The notes below the pieces were generated by a model, which saw nothing but the letters and a program-made list of their open reading frames with translations, was not told the origin of the DNA and made no database searches. The translations under genes and the position numbers were made by a program. Positions 53,207 to 62,286 of a stretch of 64,000 bases of DNA are shown here, piece by piece; position 1 is the stretch's first letter, and each line of letters begins with the position of its first letter. The stretch covers positions 1 to 64,000 of the forward strand of contig NZ_QCYJ01000021.1 in the NCBI RefSeq assembly GCF_003123685.1, read 5' to 3'. The stretch comes from Nocardia aurea. GTDB taxonomy: Bacteria; Actinomycetota; Actinomycetes; Mycobacteriales; Mycobacteriaceae.

Positions 53207-54760
53207 ATGGGGCCTTCTGTGTCGTCTGAATTGTCAACTCCCTGGCGGAGACCCTCGAAGTTCGCCGGCCCCGGCGACGGCTGGGCCGAAGTCGGCACCG
53301 GACTCGCCCAGGTCGCGCGCGCCGTGGACGGGAGCCACCACGGCTCGCCGCTGCCCTCCGGCGCCCCGGCCGAAATGCTGGCGGCCGTCGCGGAATCGCT
53401 GGGACCGCAACGTATTCCGGAGACCGGGATGGGCGAATCGGCCGCACTGACCACGGTGGCCGATCTGATCGCCCGCTACGGCCTGGATCTGACCCACACC
53501 CTGTGCGCGGCACATCTGCAGCCCCCGCCGCTGACCGTCGCCGTGGTGGCCGACGCGTTGGCGAGCGCGACCAACGCCTCGCTCGACACCTACGATTCCG
53601 GTCCGGCCACGCTCGCGATCGAGAAGTGGACCATCGCCGCGCTGGCGCGACTGGCCGGTTTCTCGGAATCCGCCGGCGGCGTCTTCGGTCCGGGCGGCTC
53701 CTACTCGAATCTGCTGGCACTGCTGATTGCCAGGGATTACGGTGCCGCCGCGCGCGGCATCGACGTCCGCCAGAGCGGAACGAGCGCGCTGGCACGTCCG
53801 GTGGTGCTCTGCTCGCAGGTCGCCCACTTCTCCATCCACCGCGCTTGCGCCGCACTCGGTTTGGGCGAGGCGGCGGCCATCCCGGTCCCGGTCGACGCCG
53901 ACCATCGGATGATTCCGGAGGCGTTGGAGACGGCACTGGCCGAACTCGGCGCCAGCCACACCCCCGTCGCCGTCGTGGCGACGGCGGGCACGACGGATTT
54001 CGGTTCCATCGACCCGCTGCCCGAGATCGCCGAGATCGCGAAGCGGCACGGCGTGTGGTTCCACGTCGACGCCGCCTACGGATTCGGCTCGCTGTTCTCC
54101 GACAATCTCGCCACACTGCTGACCGGAATCGACCGCGCGGATTCGATCACCCTCGACCTGCACAAGGTCGGATGGCAGCCCGCCGCCGCCAGTGTGCTGC
54201 TGCTGGCCGACGAGCAGCGCTTCGCCTCGCTCAACAGGTCGGTGGCCTACCTCAATCCCGACGACGACGTCGAGGCCGGCTACGGAGGTCTGCTCGGTCA
54301 GACGTTGCAGACCACGCGCCGTCCGGACGTGCTCAAGGTCGCGGCGACCTTCCTGGCATACGGCCGCACCGGGCTCGGTGAGATGCTCGACACCTGCCAT
54401 GAGCTGGCGCTGCACGCCGAGCGGCGTATCGGCACCGAGCTGCAACTCGAACTGGTCGCTCCGGTCACCCTGACAACGGTCGTATTCCGTTATCGCTGTG
54501 AGGATCTGGATCTGGATCAGGTGAACGCCGAACTGCGGCGGCGACTGATCAGTTCGGGCAAGGCCCTCATCGGGCGCACCCAGGTGCGCGTGCACGGCGC
54601 GGGCGAACCGCGCACCTGCCTGAAACTCACCCTGCTGAATCCGGAATCGAGTGAGCGCGATATCGACGCGCTGTTCGACGAACTCCTGCGCGTGGCGCTC
54701 GAGGTGGAATCGGAAGGGCTGGCCATCGACCAGGACGAGATGGTGAAGGTCCATGAGTGA
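53207..54760 (+). CDS. PLP-dependent decarboxylase (lysine/ornithine/diaminobutyrate type)
   Basis: The 517-residue group II decarboxylase shows the HVDAAYGFGSLF metal-free PLP-Asp motif and the Schiff-base Lys320 in LDLHKVGWQPAA, as in DesA and RhbB-like siderophore decarboxylases. It should make the diamine (cadaverine, putrescine or 1,3-diaminopropane) for hydroxylation. The sequence does not decide which, but nocardial precedent favours cadaverine. It follows a 112-base gap, the largest within the first part of the operon. The ATG lacks a ribosome binding site and has a TATTCT a few bases upstream, so an internal leaderless promoter is possible. Overlaps the next gene by eight bases. Confidence 0.92.
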   Translation: MGPSVSSELSTPWRRPSKFAGPGDGWAEVGTGLAQVARAVDGSHHGSPLPSGAPAEMLAAVAESLGPQRIPETGMGESAALTTVADLIARYGLDLTHTLCAAHLQPPPLTVAVVADALASATNASLDTYDSGPATLAIEKWTIAALARLAGFSESAGGVFGPGGSYSNLLALLIARDYGAAARGIDVRQSGTSALARPVVLCSQVAHFSIHRACAALGLGEAAAIPVPVDADHRMIPEALETALAELGASHTPVAVVATAGTTDFGSIDPLPEIAEIAKRHGVWFHVDAAYGFGSLFSDNLATLLTGIDRADSITLDLHKVGWQPAAASVLLLADEQRFASLNRSVAYLNPDDDVEAGYGGLLGQTLQTTRRPDVLKVAATFLAYGRTGLGEMLDTCHELALHAERRIGTELQLELVAPVTLTTVVFRYRCEDLDLDQVNAELRRRLISSGKALIGRTQVRVHGAGEPRTCLKLTLLNPESSERDIDALFDELLRVALEVESEGLAIDQDEMVKVHE

Positions 54761-56063
54761 CATCGAGACGGTCGACATCCTCGCCGTCGGATGCGGCCCG
54801 TTCAACCTCGGGTTGGCCGCCCTCGCGTCGACGGTGCAGGACACCGACGTCGTCGTTGTCGACTCCGGTGATCAGTTCCGCTGGCATCCGGGACTGATGT
54901 TCGACGACGCGAAACTACAGGTCAGCTTTCTGTCGGACCTGGTATCGCTGGTCGATCCGACCCATCCGCTGTCGTTTCTCGGGTATCTGGCCGACGTCGA
55001 CCGCCTGTACCCGTTCCTGGTGCGCGAGCAGTTCTTTCCGACCAGGCGCGAATACGAGGCGTATCTGCTCTGGGTCGTCGACCGACTGCCGTCGTTGCGC
55101 TTCGGGACGACCGTCGAGGAGATCCGCTGGGACGACGAGCGCGACCTGTTCGAGGTGTCGGTGACGGCTGGCGGGGTGAACTCGGTGATCCGGGCCGGCC
55201 ATGTCGTTGTCGGTGTCGGCACCGAACCCGCGATTCCGACCGAACTCGCGACGACCTCACCCGCGTTGGTCCACAGTTCCCGGTACCTCTACCACCAGGA
55301 CACCGCGCACGCGGCCGGTGCGGTGACCGTCGTCGGCTCCGGTCAGTCCGGCGCCGAGATCGTGGTCGATCTGCTCGAAGCGAATCTGCAAGGGGGACCG
55401 GCGGTTCAATGGTGGACCAGGACCCCGTGGTTCGCACCGCTCGACTTCACCAGACTGTCGCTCGAGATGACGACGCCGGGCTACATGGATTATTTCCACA
55501 GCCTGCCCGAAGCCACCCGAGACGAGGTGCGCGCCGGCCACTGGCAGTTCCACAAGGGGATCTCGACCGACACCCTCGATCGGCTGCACGACCTGCTCTA
55601 CCGCCGTCAACTGAAGGAGAAGCTGGCGCCGGTGCGGCTACGCAACGGCGTCGCGGTCGAAGGTATCGAGGAGCAGCCCGACGGACGGCTGCGCATTCGG
55701 GGACGGCACAGCGACACCGGAGCACCGCTGTCGCACACCGCCGATCTGGTGATCGCGGCGACCGGCTACCGGCCGCGCAAACAGGATTTCCTCGCTCCGC
55801 TCGACAGCCGGATACGCCGGGATTCGCGAGGACGGCCGATCATTCGGGCCGATCACGCCGTCGAGACCGACGACGCGCTGACCGATCGACTCTTCGTGGC
55901 CAACGCCGACGCGCACAGCCACGGTGTCTCGGCGCCGAACCTGGATATCGGCGCGGTGCGTAACGCCAAGATACTCAACGCCGTTCGAGGCCGGGAAGTC
56001 TATCGCCTCCAGCGCAACACCGCGTTCACCACCTTCGGCGTGACGGAGGAGGAGCTCGAATAG
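54753..56063 (+). CDS. Diamine/lysine N6-hydroxylase (IucD/RhbE/SidA family)
   Basis: The 436-residue flavoprotein has the FAD motif AVGCGPFNLGLAALA near residue 10, the family hallmark WHPGLMFDDAKLQVSFLSDL near residues 44-63, the NADPH motif VVGSGQSGAEIVVDL near residue 190 and the D-x3-L-F/Y-x-ATGY motif ADLVIAATGYRP. It N-hydroxylates the primary amine of the decarboxylase product with NADPH and O2. The gene overlaps the decarboxylase gene, a pairing seen in rhizobactin and desferrioxamine clusters. Confidence 0.94.
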   Translation: MSDIETVDILAVGCGPFNLGLAALASTVQDTDVVVVDSGDQFRWHPGLMFDDAKLQVSFLSDLVSLVDPTHPLSFLGYLADVDRLYPFLVREQFFPTRREYEAYLLWVVDRLPSLRFGTTVEEIRWDDERDLFEVSVTAGGVNSVIRAGHVVVGVGTEPAIPTELATTSPALVHSSRYLYHQDTAHAAGAVTVVGSGQSGAEIVVDLLEANLQGGPAVQWWTRTPWFAPLDFTRLSLEMTTPGYMDYFHSLPEATRDEVRAGHWQFHKGISTDTLDRLHDLLYRRQLKEKLAPVRLRNGVAVEGIEEQPDGRLRIRGRHSDTGAPLSHTADLVIAATGYRPRKQDFLAPLDSRIRRDSRGRPIIRADHAVETDDALTDRLFVANADAHSHGVSAPNLDIGAVRNAKILNAVRGREVYRLQRNTAFTTFGVTEEELE

Positions 56064-56129
56064 CGTTCGGCGCGCTGCCCGGGGCTCGGCCCCACCGAGA
56101 AGTATCCGTTAAGCCACTGAGGAGTACCT

Positions 56130-56390
56130 GTGTCCGACCATATCCGCGATGTGCTCGACAGCATCCTGGAAGAAGATCTCGATCTCTCGCTCACCGAAGT
56201 CACCCGAACATCGCTGCTCATCGAGGATCTCGGCGTCGATTCGGTGGCCTTCGCCATCGGCGTGGTCGCCATCGAGGAGCGCCTCGGCGTGCAACTGACC
56301 GAACGTGAGATGTCGGAGGCCGCGTCGGTGGGTGACCTGGAAGACCTGATCCGCTCGAAATTCAGCGGCGACAGCGAAATTCGGGCATGA
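56130..56390 (+). CDS. Acyl carrier protein (MbtL-like)
   Basis: The 86-residue acidic protein has the phosphopantetheine site [15 protein letters not shown] (Ser at about residue 36) and the helical outline of a carrier protein. The GTG has GAGGAG five bases upstream. Its stop overlaps the dehydrogenase start (ATGA). By position it carries the fatty acyl chain activated by the AMP ligase at the end of the operon, as MbtL does in mycobactin synthesis. Confidence 0.9.
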   Translation: MSDHIRDVLDSILEEDLDLSLTEVTRTSLLIEDLGVDSVAFAIGVVAIEERLGVQLTEREMSEAASVGDLEDLIRSKFSGDSEIRA

Positions 56391-57553
56391 CCGTCGCGGC
56401 GAGCACCGAGACCTTCGACGAACTGCTGGCCCGGGCGTTCGACGAACGCGTCGTCGCGTGGACCGAGCAGGCCGAGCGGGACAAGAAGTTTCCCCGTGTG
56501 CTGCTGGAACACCTCGGCGCAGAAGGCGTCTTCGCGCACAAATGGGAAGACCGCAAGGTAGCCGACCTCGGTCGGCATTTCGCGTTCGCCTACCGGCTGG
56601 GCGCGCTGAATTCGGCCGGTATCGGCGTCGGGGTCAGCCTGCACGATTCCGCGATCGCGATTCTGCGCCGATTCGCGCGCAACGACTTCCAGCGTGAGCT
56701 GGCCGCCAGGGCGATCGCCACCGAAGTGGTGCTGTGCATCGGCGCCTCGGAGGAGTCGGGTGGGTCGGATCTACAGAACGTGCAGACGATGATCGAACCC
56801 GAGGCAGGCGGTTACCGCGTCGTCGGGCACAAGAAGTTCGTCTCGCTCTCGACCGTCGCGGACTACATCTTCGTGGTCGGCAGGAGCGCGGGCAGCGGCT
56901 CGGCCGGCGACCACGGCAATGTCGCGCTGGTGGCCGTGCCGATCTCGCAGGTGACGGTCGCCCCGCCGTACGAGAAACTCGGCGCCGGGCCGCTGGACAC
57001 CGCGGCGGTGACGATCGACACCTGGGTTCCGGAGGAAGCGCTGGTCGCTCGCCCCGGCACCGGGCTCGCCGTGATCAGTTGGGGCCTTGCGCACGAACGC
57101 TTCTCGGTCGCCGGACAGATCGCGGCGGCCTGCGAGGTGATGCTCGGCGTCACGCTCGCGCGCATGGTCACCCGTACCCAGTTCGGCAAACGTCTCTACG
57201 ACCACCAGGTGTTGCGGTTGCGGCTCGCGGACCTGCAATCCAGGGTCGACCTGCTCCGCTACGCGCTCGCCGGTGTCGCCGCCGAGGGGAAGGTCAATCT
57301 GCGTACCGCCGCCGCGTTGAAGGTGACCGCGGCGAACTTCGGCGAGGAAGTCGCCTCGGAATGTCTGCACATCTTCGGCGGAATCGGTTACCTCGAGTCC
57401 GAAACCCCGATCGGACGCTGGTGGCGCGATATGAAACTGGCCAGGGTCGGTGGCGGCACCGACGAAGTGCTGTGGGAATTGGTGGCGGCGGCGATGAAAC
57501 CCGATCACGACCGCTACCGGAGAATGTTCGAGAATCAGGCGGACCGACCGTGA
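56387..57553 (+). CDS. Acyl-CoA/acyl-ACP dehydrogenase (MbtN-like)
   Basis: The 388-residue flavoprotein has the family segments [18 protein letters not shown] (FAD contact), [20 protein letters not shown] and [20 protein letters not shown]. In the mycobactin locus the homologue MbtN introduces a double bond into the ACP-bound lipid chain. The same role here would give an unsaturated acyl tail. It is coupled to the ACP gene upstream and to the acyltransferase gene downstream (GTGA at 57550-57553). Confidence 0.92.
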   Translation: MTVAASTETFDELLARAFDERVVAWTEQAERDKKFPRVLLEHLGAEGVFAHKWEDRKVADLGRHFAFAYRLGALNSAGIGVGVSLHDSAIAILRRFARNDFQRELAARAIATEVVLCIGASEESGGSDLQNVQTMIEPEAGGYRVVGHKKFVSLSTVADYIFVVGRSAGSGSAGDHGNVALVAVPISQVTVAPPYEKLGAGPLDTAAVTIDTWVPEEALVARPGTGLAVISWGLAHERFSVAGQIAAACEVMLGVTLARMVTRTQFGKRLYDHQVLRLRLADLQSRVDLLRYALAGVAAEGKVNLRTAAALKVTAANFGEEVASECLHIFGGIGYLESETPIGRWWRDMKLARVGGGTDEVLWELVAAAMKPDHDRYRRMFENQADRP

Positions 57554-58848
57554 ACAGTTCTGTCACCGAAACGACGACCAGCACGGGCACCGCCGAGTTG
57601 GCGCGCCCGGATCTGACCTACCTGCATCTGGATACGAAGAGCAGTCCGATGCATTGGGCCATGGTGCTCGAACTCTCCACCGAGGGCGCGCACCTCACCG
57701 TGGACGAGGTTCGGGCTCGGGTGCGGGAACGGCACGGGCTGTTCGACATCTTCCGCCTCGGCGTTCGGCACGGCCGCTGGCGCAAACCACAGGTGGTGCT
57801 GGCCGAGAACCTGGACGTGGACCGGCATCTCGCGCACGCGGAATACACCGACGCGGCCGATCTGCGACAGCGCATGGCGGCCCTGCTCGAAACACATCTG
57901 CCCCGCCCGGATCCGCTGTGGCACATCACGTTGTTCACGCCCGGCGCGGCGGGTGCCCAGTTCGTCCTGCTGCGCGTACACCACAGCCTGTCCGACGGTA
58001 TCGCGGGCGCGGCGTTCGCCGCCCTGCTGGCCGACGGCACATCGGAGGATCTGTCGGAATTCGAACGCTTCGCGACCAGCCCGCGCTACCGGATCGACGC
58101 GATCGACCCGGAGGTGCTGAAGGCGTCCAAGGCGGCCTTCGGCGCGCAGTGGAAGGCGGGCAGCGAGGGGCGCGGCTGGCCGAAACTGACCAAGTCGGGA
58201 CGTCGCGAGGTCGCGCTGTACAGCACCTCGACGCGAACCCTGCGCCGGACCGCGAAGAAACACGGTGCCACCGTCCAGGAATTCGTGCTCGCGGCCATCG
58301 GCCGGACCCTCAGCCTCTCCCCGCCCGCGACGAAAAACGCGCAGGCGGAGACGATTCGAGTGACGCTTCCGGTCACCCACGACACCGCGTTCCGGCACAC
58401 GGGTAACGCGGTGCTCGTCTCGCTGCTCAATCTGCGCGGTAACGAAGCCGACCTCGCTCGCCAGATCGAGCGGTGCCGGTCCGAACTCACCACGATCGAG
58501 GCCGAACGTCCGGAACTGGCGTTGGCCGCCACCGAGAACACACCGCAGTTGCCGTGGGCCGCGCAACGCGCGATCGCCAACGCGTCCATGGCGCGGATGA
58601 GCCCCGATATCCACATCGGGATCAATCCCGGTTTCTCGCGCGTGCGGTCGGTGCTCGGCAAAGGCATCACCGAACTGACCGCGCTCTCACCGCTGGTCGG
58701 CTACTCGTTCTCGGTGACTTCGCTGATCCTGGGCAATACGACCTCCTTCGGCATCGTCACCGACCCCGCCGCGCTGCCGGAGGGTTACGCCTCCGTCTTC
58801 GTCGAGCAGTTCGAACGCGTGCTGCACGAAGCCGCCCACACGCAATGA
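57550..58848 (+). CDS. WS/DGAT-like O- or N-acyltransferase
   Basis: The 432-residue protein has the wax-ester-synthase/diacylglycerol acyltransferase layout. It starts [17 protein letters not shown] (as in the family's P-M-H-I/W segment), has the catalytic [11 protein letters not shown] (HHxxxDG) near residue 144, and in the C-terminal half has [12 protein letters not shown] and a family-typical S-N-V-P-like position replaced by [15 protein letters not shown] enzymes transfer a fatty acyl group to an alcohol. Here the acceptor may be a siderophore hydroxylamine or hydroxyl and the donor the ACP-bound chain. Such an enzyme is not part of the standard mycobactin or desferrioxamine sets. Confidence 0.85.
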   Translation: MNSSVTETTTSTGTAELARPDLTYLHLDTKSSPMHWAMVLELSTEGAHLTVDEVRARVRERHGLFDIFRLGVRHGRWRKPQVVLAENLDVDRHLAHAEYTDAADLRQRMAALLETHLPRPDPLWHITLFTPGAAGAQFVLLRVHHSLSDGIAGAAFAALLADGTSEDLSEFERFATSPRYRIDAIDPEVLKASKAAFGAQWKAGSEGRGWPKLTKSGRREVALYSTSTRTLRRTAKKHGATVQEFVLAAIGRTLSLSPPATKNAQAETIRVTLPVTHDTAFRHTGNAVLVSLLNLRGNEADLARQIERCRSELTTIEAERPELALAATENTPQLPWAAQRAIANASMARMSPDIHIGINPGFSRVRSVLGKGITELTALSPLVGYSFSVTSLILGNTTSFGIVTDPAALPEGYASVFVEQFERVLHEAAHTQ

Positions 58849-58888
58849 ATCGACGATTCGTCCCCGCAGGAAGAGATGTGAACAACCC

Positions 58889-60523
58889 ATGGGCAGATTG
58901 ACCCGAATGCTGTTCGACGAGCCCGTTTCCGCCACGACCGGCCTGTGGAGCGGCAACGACGCCTCGGCGTTGACGTTCCGATCATGGGACGAGCTGCGGG
59001 CGACGGCCCGCCGCGCCGCGGGCGGTCTCGCGGACGCCGGGGTCGAGCCGGGCGGATCCGTCGCGATTCTGGCCGGTGACGCCGCCGATGTCGCGGTTCT
59101 CGTGCAGGCGACCTGGATGAGCGGCGCGGCGTTCACGATGCTGCACCAGCCGACACCCCGCACGAATCTGGAGACCTGGGTGGCCGACACCCGCGCGGTC
59201 CTGCGGATGTTGGATGCCCGGGTGCTCGCGGTCGGCGAGCCGTTCACCGACGCCGTGCGCGAACTCGATCTCGGTGTGCGGATCGTGCCGATCGAGGAAC
59301 TCGTCACGGCGGGGGAGCGGCCCTACGTGGCGACCGAGGAAGACGATATCGCGGTCCTGCAACTGACCTCGGGCACGACGGGTGTTCCGAAAGCGGTCGC
59401 CATTACCTACCGGAACCTGTACGCGAACCAGCGGGCGATGGTCGCCGCGGCCGGATTCCGGTCCGACGACGTGGTGGTGAGCTGGCTGCCCCTCTACCAC
59501 GACATGGGCATGATCGGCATGATGATGACGCCGATGTTCGCGCAGGCGACCACGGTGATCAGCACCCCTCTCGCCTTCCTCGGAAATCCGCTGTCGTGGG
59601 CCGAACTCATGACACGTTTCGGCGGAACCTTCACCGCGGCACCCAATTTCGCCTACTCGGTGCTTGCGCGGCGGCTGCGGCGCGCCCCCGACGGCGCCTA
59701 CGATCTGTCGTCGTTGCGCGTGGCGGTCAACGGGGCCGAGGCCGTCGACGAGGCGACCCTGCGGGAATTCATCGCCGAGGGCGCCCGGTTCGGGCTCCGG
59801 CCCGAAGCGCTGATGCCCGCCTACGGCATGGCCGAAACCACTCTCGCGGTGTCGTTCACCGCGGCCGACGACCGCTATTCGGTCGACGTCATCGACTCCG
59901 ATCGCGCCGAGTTGGAAGGGGCCATCGGTCGCGAGCCGAGCACGCGGCCACGGACCCTGACCCGATTGGGGGTGCCCGTCCCCGGGATCGAACTGCGGGT
60001 CGTCGACGAACGGGGGACCGCGCTGCCCGCCGATCGGATCGGCGCCATCCTGGTGCGCGGTGATGCCGTCACCACGCGCTACCTCGGTCCGGACGGTTAC
60101 ACCGACGCGTTGGACTCCGACGGTTGGCTGTCCACCGGTGATCTCGGCTACCTCACCGGTAGCGGTGAGGTGGTGGTGACCGGACGCAAGAAGGACGTCA
60201 TCATCGTCGCGGGGCGCAATATCTCTCCGGTGGTCGTCGAGCGGGCGGCGGTGGGAGTCTCCGGTGTACGGCCGGGAAGTGTCGCCGCGCTGGCGATTCG
60301 GCTGCCGAGCATGGCGCGCGAGGGGATCGCGGTCATCGCCGAATCCGACGCCGTCGGTGATTCCGACGAATGCGAGCGGATTCGCAAGGAGGTCGCGCGC
60401 GCGGTCTACGACGATGTCGGCATCGCGCCCGCGGTGGTGACCATCGTGCAGAAGGGCGCGTTGCCGAAGACGCCGTCGGGCAAACTCCGTCGGGCGTCGG
60501 CGGCGGCGTTGATTCCCGGCTGA
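58889..60523 (+). CDS. Fatty-acyl-AMP ligase (MbtM/FadD33-like)
   Basis: The 544-residue ANL enzyme has the P-loop LQLTSGTTGVPKAVAITYRN, SWLPLYHDMGMIGMMMTPMF (the W-L-P-x-x-H-D-M-G-L/M motif characteristic of fatty-acyl-AMP ligases), YGMAETTLAVSF and the hinge TGRKKDVIIVAGRNISP. It should activate a medium or long fatty acid as acyl-AMP and load it onto the ACP encoded upstream. It is the last gene of the operon and is followed by a strong terminator. Confidence 0.93.
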   Translation: MGRLTRMLFDEPVSATTGLWSGNDASALTFRSWDELRATARRAAGGLADAGVEPGGSVAILAGDAADVAVLVQATWMSGAAFTMLHQPTPRTNLETWVADTRAVLRMLDARVLAVGEPFTDAVRELDLGVRIVPIEELVTAGERPYVATEEDDIAVLQLTSGTTGVPKAVAITYRNLYANQRAMVAAAGFRSDDVVVSWLPLYHDMGMIGMMMTPMFAQATTVISTPLAFLGNPLSWAELMTRFGGTFTAAPNFAYSVLARRLRRAPDGAYDLSSLRVAVNGAEAVDEATLREFIAEGARFGLRPEALMPAYGMAETTLAVSFTAADDRYSVDVIDSDRAELEGAIGREPSTRPRTLTRLGVPVPGIELRVVDERGTALPADRIGAILVRGDAVTTRYLGPDGYTDALDSDGWLSTGDLGYLTGSGEVVVTGRKKDVIIVAGRNISPVVVERAAVGVSGVRPGSVAALAIRLPSMAREGIAVIAESDAVGDSDECERIRKEVARAVYDDVGIAPAVVTIVQKGALPKTPSGKLRRASAAALIPG

Positions 60524-60543
60524 CGTCGGGCCGAATGGACAAT

Positions 60544-60579
60544 GCCGCCGGGTGGGTTCCTCAGGACCCACCCGGCGGC
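60544..60579. terminator. Perfect 14-bp-stem transcription terminator between convergent units
   Basis: GCCGCCGGGTGGGT (60544-60557) and its exact reverse complement (60566-60579) flank an eight-base loop and are followed by TTTAC. It begins 21 bases after the AMP ligase stop and lies 80 bases beyond the exporter permease stop on the other strand, so it can serve both directions. Confidence 0.9.
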
Positions 60580-60658
60580 TTTACTCGTTCGCCGAAAGCG
60601 TGCGACCGGACCGGAATCGCTCGGGCGATTCGCCCGTCGTGTCCGGATATCTGTTCTG

Positions 60659-61471
60659 TCAGCGACTTTCGGCCGCGTGCCGGTAACCGCGCACCGCGAG
60701 CGGGCCGAAGACGGCGATCAACCCGATCGTCCAGGCGACGGTGGTGATCAGCGGAGCGGCGATGGCCCCGCCCTCCGTCAGACCGCGGACCGCGTCGATG
60801 GCCGGTGTCATCGGCTGATGCCGGACCACCGGCTGCAACCATCCGGGATATTCGCTGATCGGTGCGAAACCGCCGTTGAAGAACAGCAGCAGCAGGAAGA
60901 GGCCGCCGAGTTGCTGGACCGCCTGCTTTCCGGAAGCCACTGTCGCCAAGGCGATCACCGGAACCGCGATGCCGATCCCGAAGATCATCGGCACCAGGAC
61001 CGCCCCGATACCGGCCGCGATGCCGTGCTCGAATCGGAAACCGAGCGGCACCGCGATGAGGAACAGCACCACGGTGGCGATCCCGGCGCGCACGGCTTCG
61101 GCCGCCAGCCTGCCCGCGATGAACCCCGACCGGGGGACCGGCAGCGTCCACATCCGCGACAACAGTCCCGAATCGCGTTCGTGGATCAGGCTGATCGCCG
61201 TGGCGAGGGTGCCGAACAACGCGCCGACCAGTGCGACGAGACCGGTGTTGCCGTAGACGCTGTTACCGCCGCCCATCGAGGTCACGGTTTTACCGAGGAC
61301 CAGCTGGAACATCAGGAGCATGAAGGCGGGAAAGACCAGCGACTGCACCACGATTCCGGGATCACGTGACCACGAGCGCAGCAGCGCGGTCGCGTGGACC
61401 ACCGATTGCGCGGCCAGCGGCACCGACCGCCGTGGCCGCCATGTCTGTGTCGTCGTCATCGTCTCACTCAT
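60659..61471 (-). CDS. ABC-2 exporter permease (DrrB/DrrC-like), distal
   Basis: The 270-residue protein has six membrane segments (for example PAFMLLMFQLVLG, ALFGTLATAISLI, VVLFLIAVPLGF) and the conserved ABC-2 segment ISLIHERDSGLLSRMWTLPVPRS, followed by a late GGFAPISEYPGWLQPVVRHQPMTP motif typical of DrrB/DrrC pairs. The ATG at 61471 overlaps the upstream permease stop (ATGA). It is the last gene of the exporter operon. Confidence 0.9.
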   Translation of the reverse strand: MSETMTTTQTWRPRRSVPLAAQSVVHATALLRSWSRDPGIVVQSLVFPAFMLLMFQLVLGKTVTSMGGGNSVYGNTGLVALVGALFGTLATAISLIHERDSGLLSRMWTLPVPRSGFIAGRLAAEAVRAGIATVVLFLIAVPLGFRFEHGIAAGIGAVLVPMIFGIGIAVPVIALATVASGKQAVQQLGGLFLLLLFFNGGFAPISEYPGWLQPVVRHQPMTPAIDAVRGLTEGGAIAAPLITTVAWTIGLIAVFGPLAVRGYRHAAESR

Positions 61472-62286
61472 CGTTTCACCTGTGCCCTGGCCGCCGCGAC
61501 GATCGCCGCGGACCCCGCCGCGAGCAGTCCGACGGACCAGATCGCGGCCGCGGTCAGGTCGACTCCGCTCCCGTCGGCCAGCCCTCGCAGCGCGTCGGAG
61601 AAGACCGACAGCGGCTGGTTGCGGACGAACGGCCGTGCCCAACCGGGGAATCCCTCGGCCGGAACGAGTCCGGTGGAGGCCATCACCAGAATCAACTGCG
61701 GAATCATCAGGATGCTCGCGATGGATACCGAGTCGCGTCCGACGGTGCCCACGGCGTCGGTGAGCATGCTCAGCGCCAGCCCGAAGACGACGACGAGCGC
61801 CAGGAAGACGGCGGTGTGCCAGATCGATCCGTGGAAGCGGAACCCCAGGCTGTAGCCGATCGTGAGGCCACCGACCAGTGTCAGCAGCATACGGGTGAGC
61901 ACCCAGGCCATCCGGCCGAGAAAAGGTGTGACACGCGGGATCGGCAGCGACATCACGCGCTCGTGCACCCCGGCGCGGGCGTCGTATCCGGCCGTCTCGG
62001 TCGCGCTGATGGCGGTGAAGATCCCGGCCTGCAACAGGATGATCGGGAGCAGGAATTGCGCGTACTCGCCCCCCGCGCGCTCGAATTGCCCGTGCAAGGG
62101 GACGTAGAAGCAGAGAAAGAAGACAACCGGCCCGAAGACGGCGAAGACGGCATCGCCCGACCGCACCGCGGCCAGCACCTTCTGGCGCGCCAATGTCGCG
62201 GTGGCTGCCGCGAGTCCGACCGAGGTTCGTGCCGTGGAACCACCGCGGGAGCCGGTCGACGTCGTCGGAGCGAGGGTCGCCGTCAT
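61468..62286 (-). CDS. ABC-2 exporter permease (DrrB/DrrC-like), proximal
   Basis: The 272-residue paralogue of the distal permease shows the same landmarks: ERVMSLPIPRVTPFLGR in place of SRMWTLPVPRS, and LVPAEGFPGWARPFVRNQPLSV near the C-terminus. It overlaps both its neighbours by four bases. Two half-size permeases plus one ATPase make a DrrABC-type heteromeric exporter. In this position it is the likely secretion route for the siderophore. Confidence 0.9.
   Translation of the reverse strand: MTATLAPTTSTGSRGGSTARTSVGLAAATATLARQKVLAAVRSGDAVFAVFGPVVFFLCFYVPLHGQFERAGGEYAQFLLPIILLQAGIFTAISATETAGYDARAGVHERVMSLPIPRVTPFLGRMAWVLTRMLLTLVGGLTIGYSLGFRFHGSIWHTAVFLALVVVFGLALSMLTDAVGTVGRDSVSIASILMIPQLILVMASTGLVPAEGFPGWARPFVRNQPLSVFSDALRGLADGSGVDLTAAAIWSVGLLAAGSAAIVAAARAQVKR

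Noticed and set aside
43342..60523. Assignment as a standard mycobactin/nocobactin cluster
   Set aside because: Only one NRPS module is present, there are no MbtE/F-like lysine modules, no MbtC/D PKS and no MbtI/MbtA, while IucA/IucC and a diamine decarboxylase are present.
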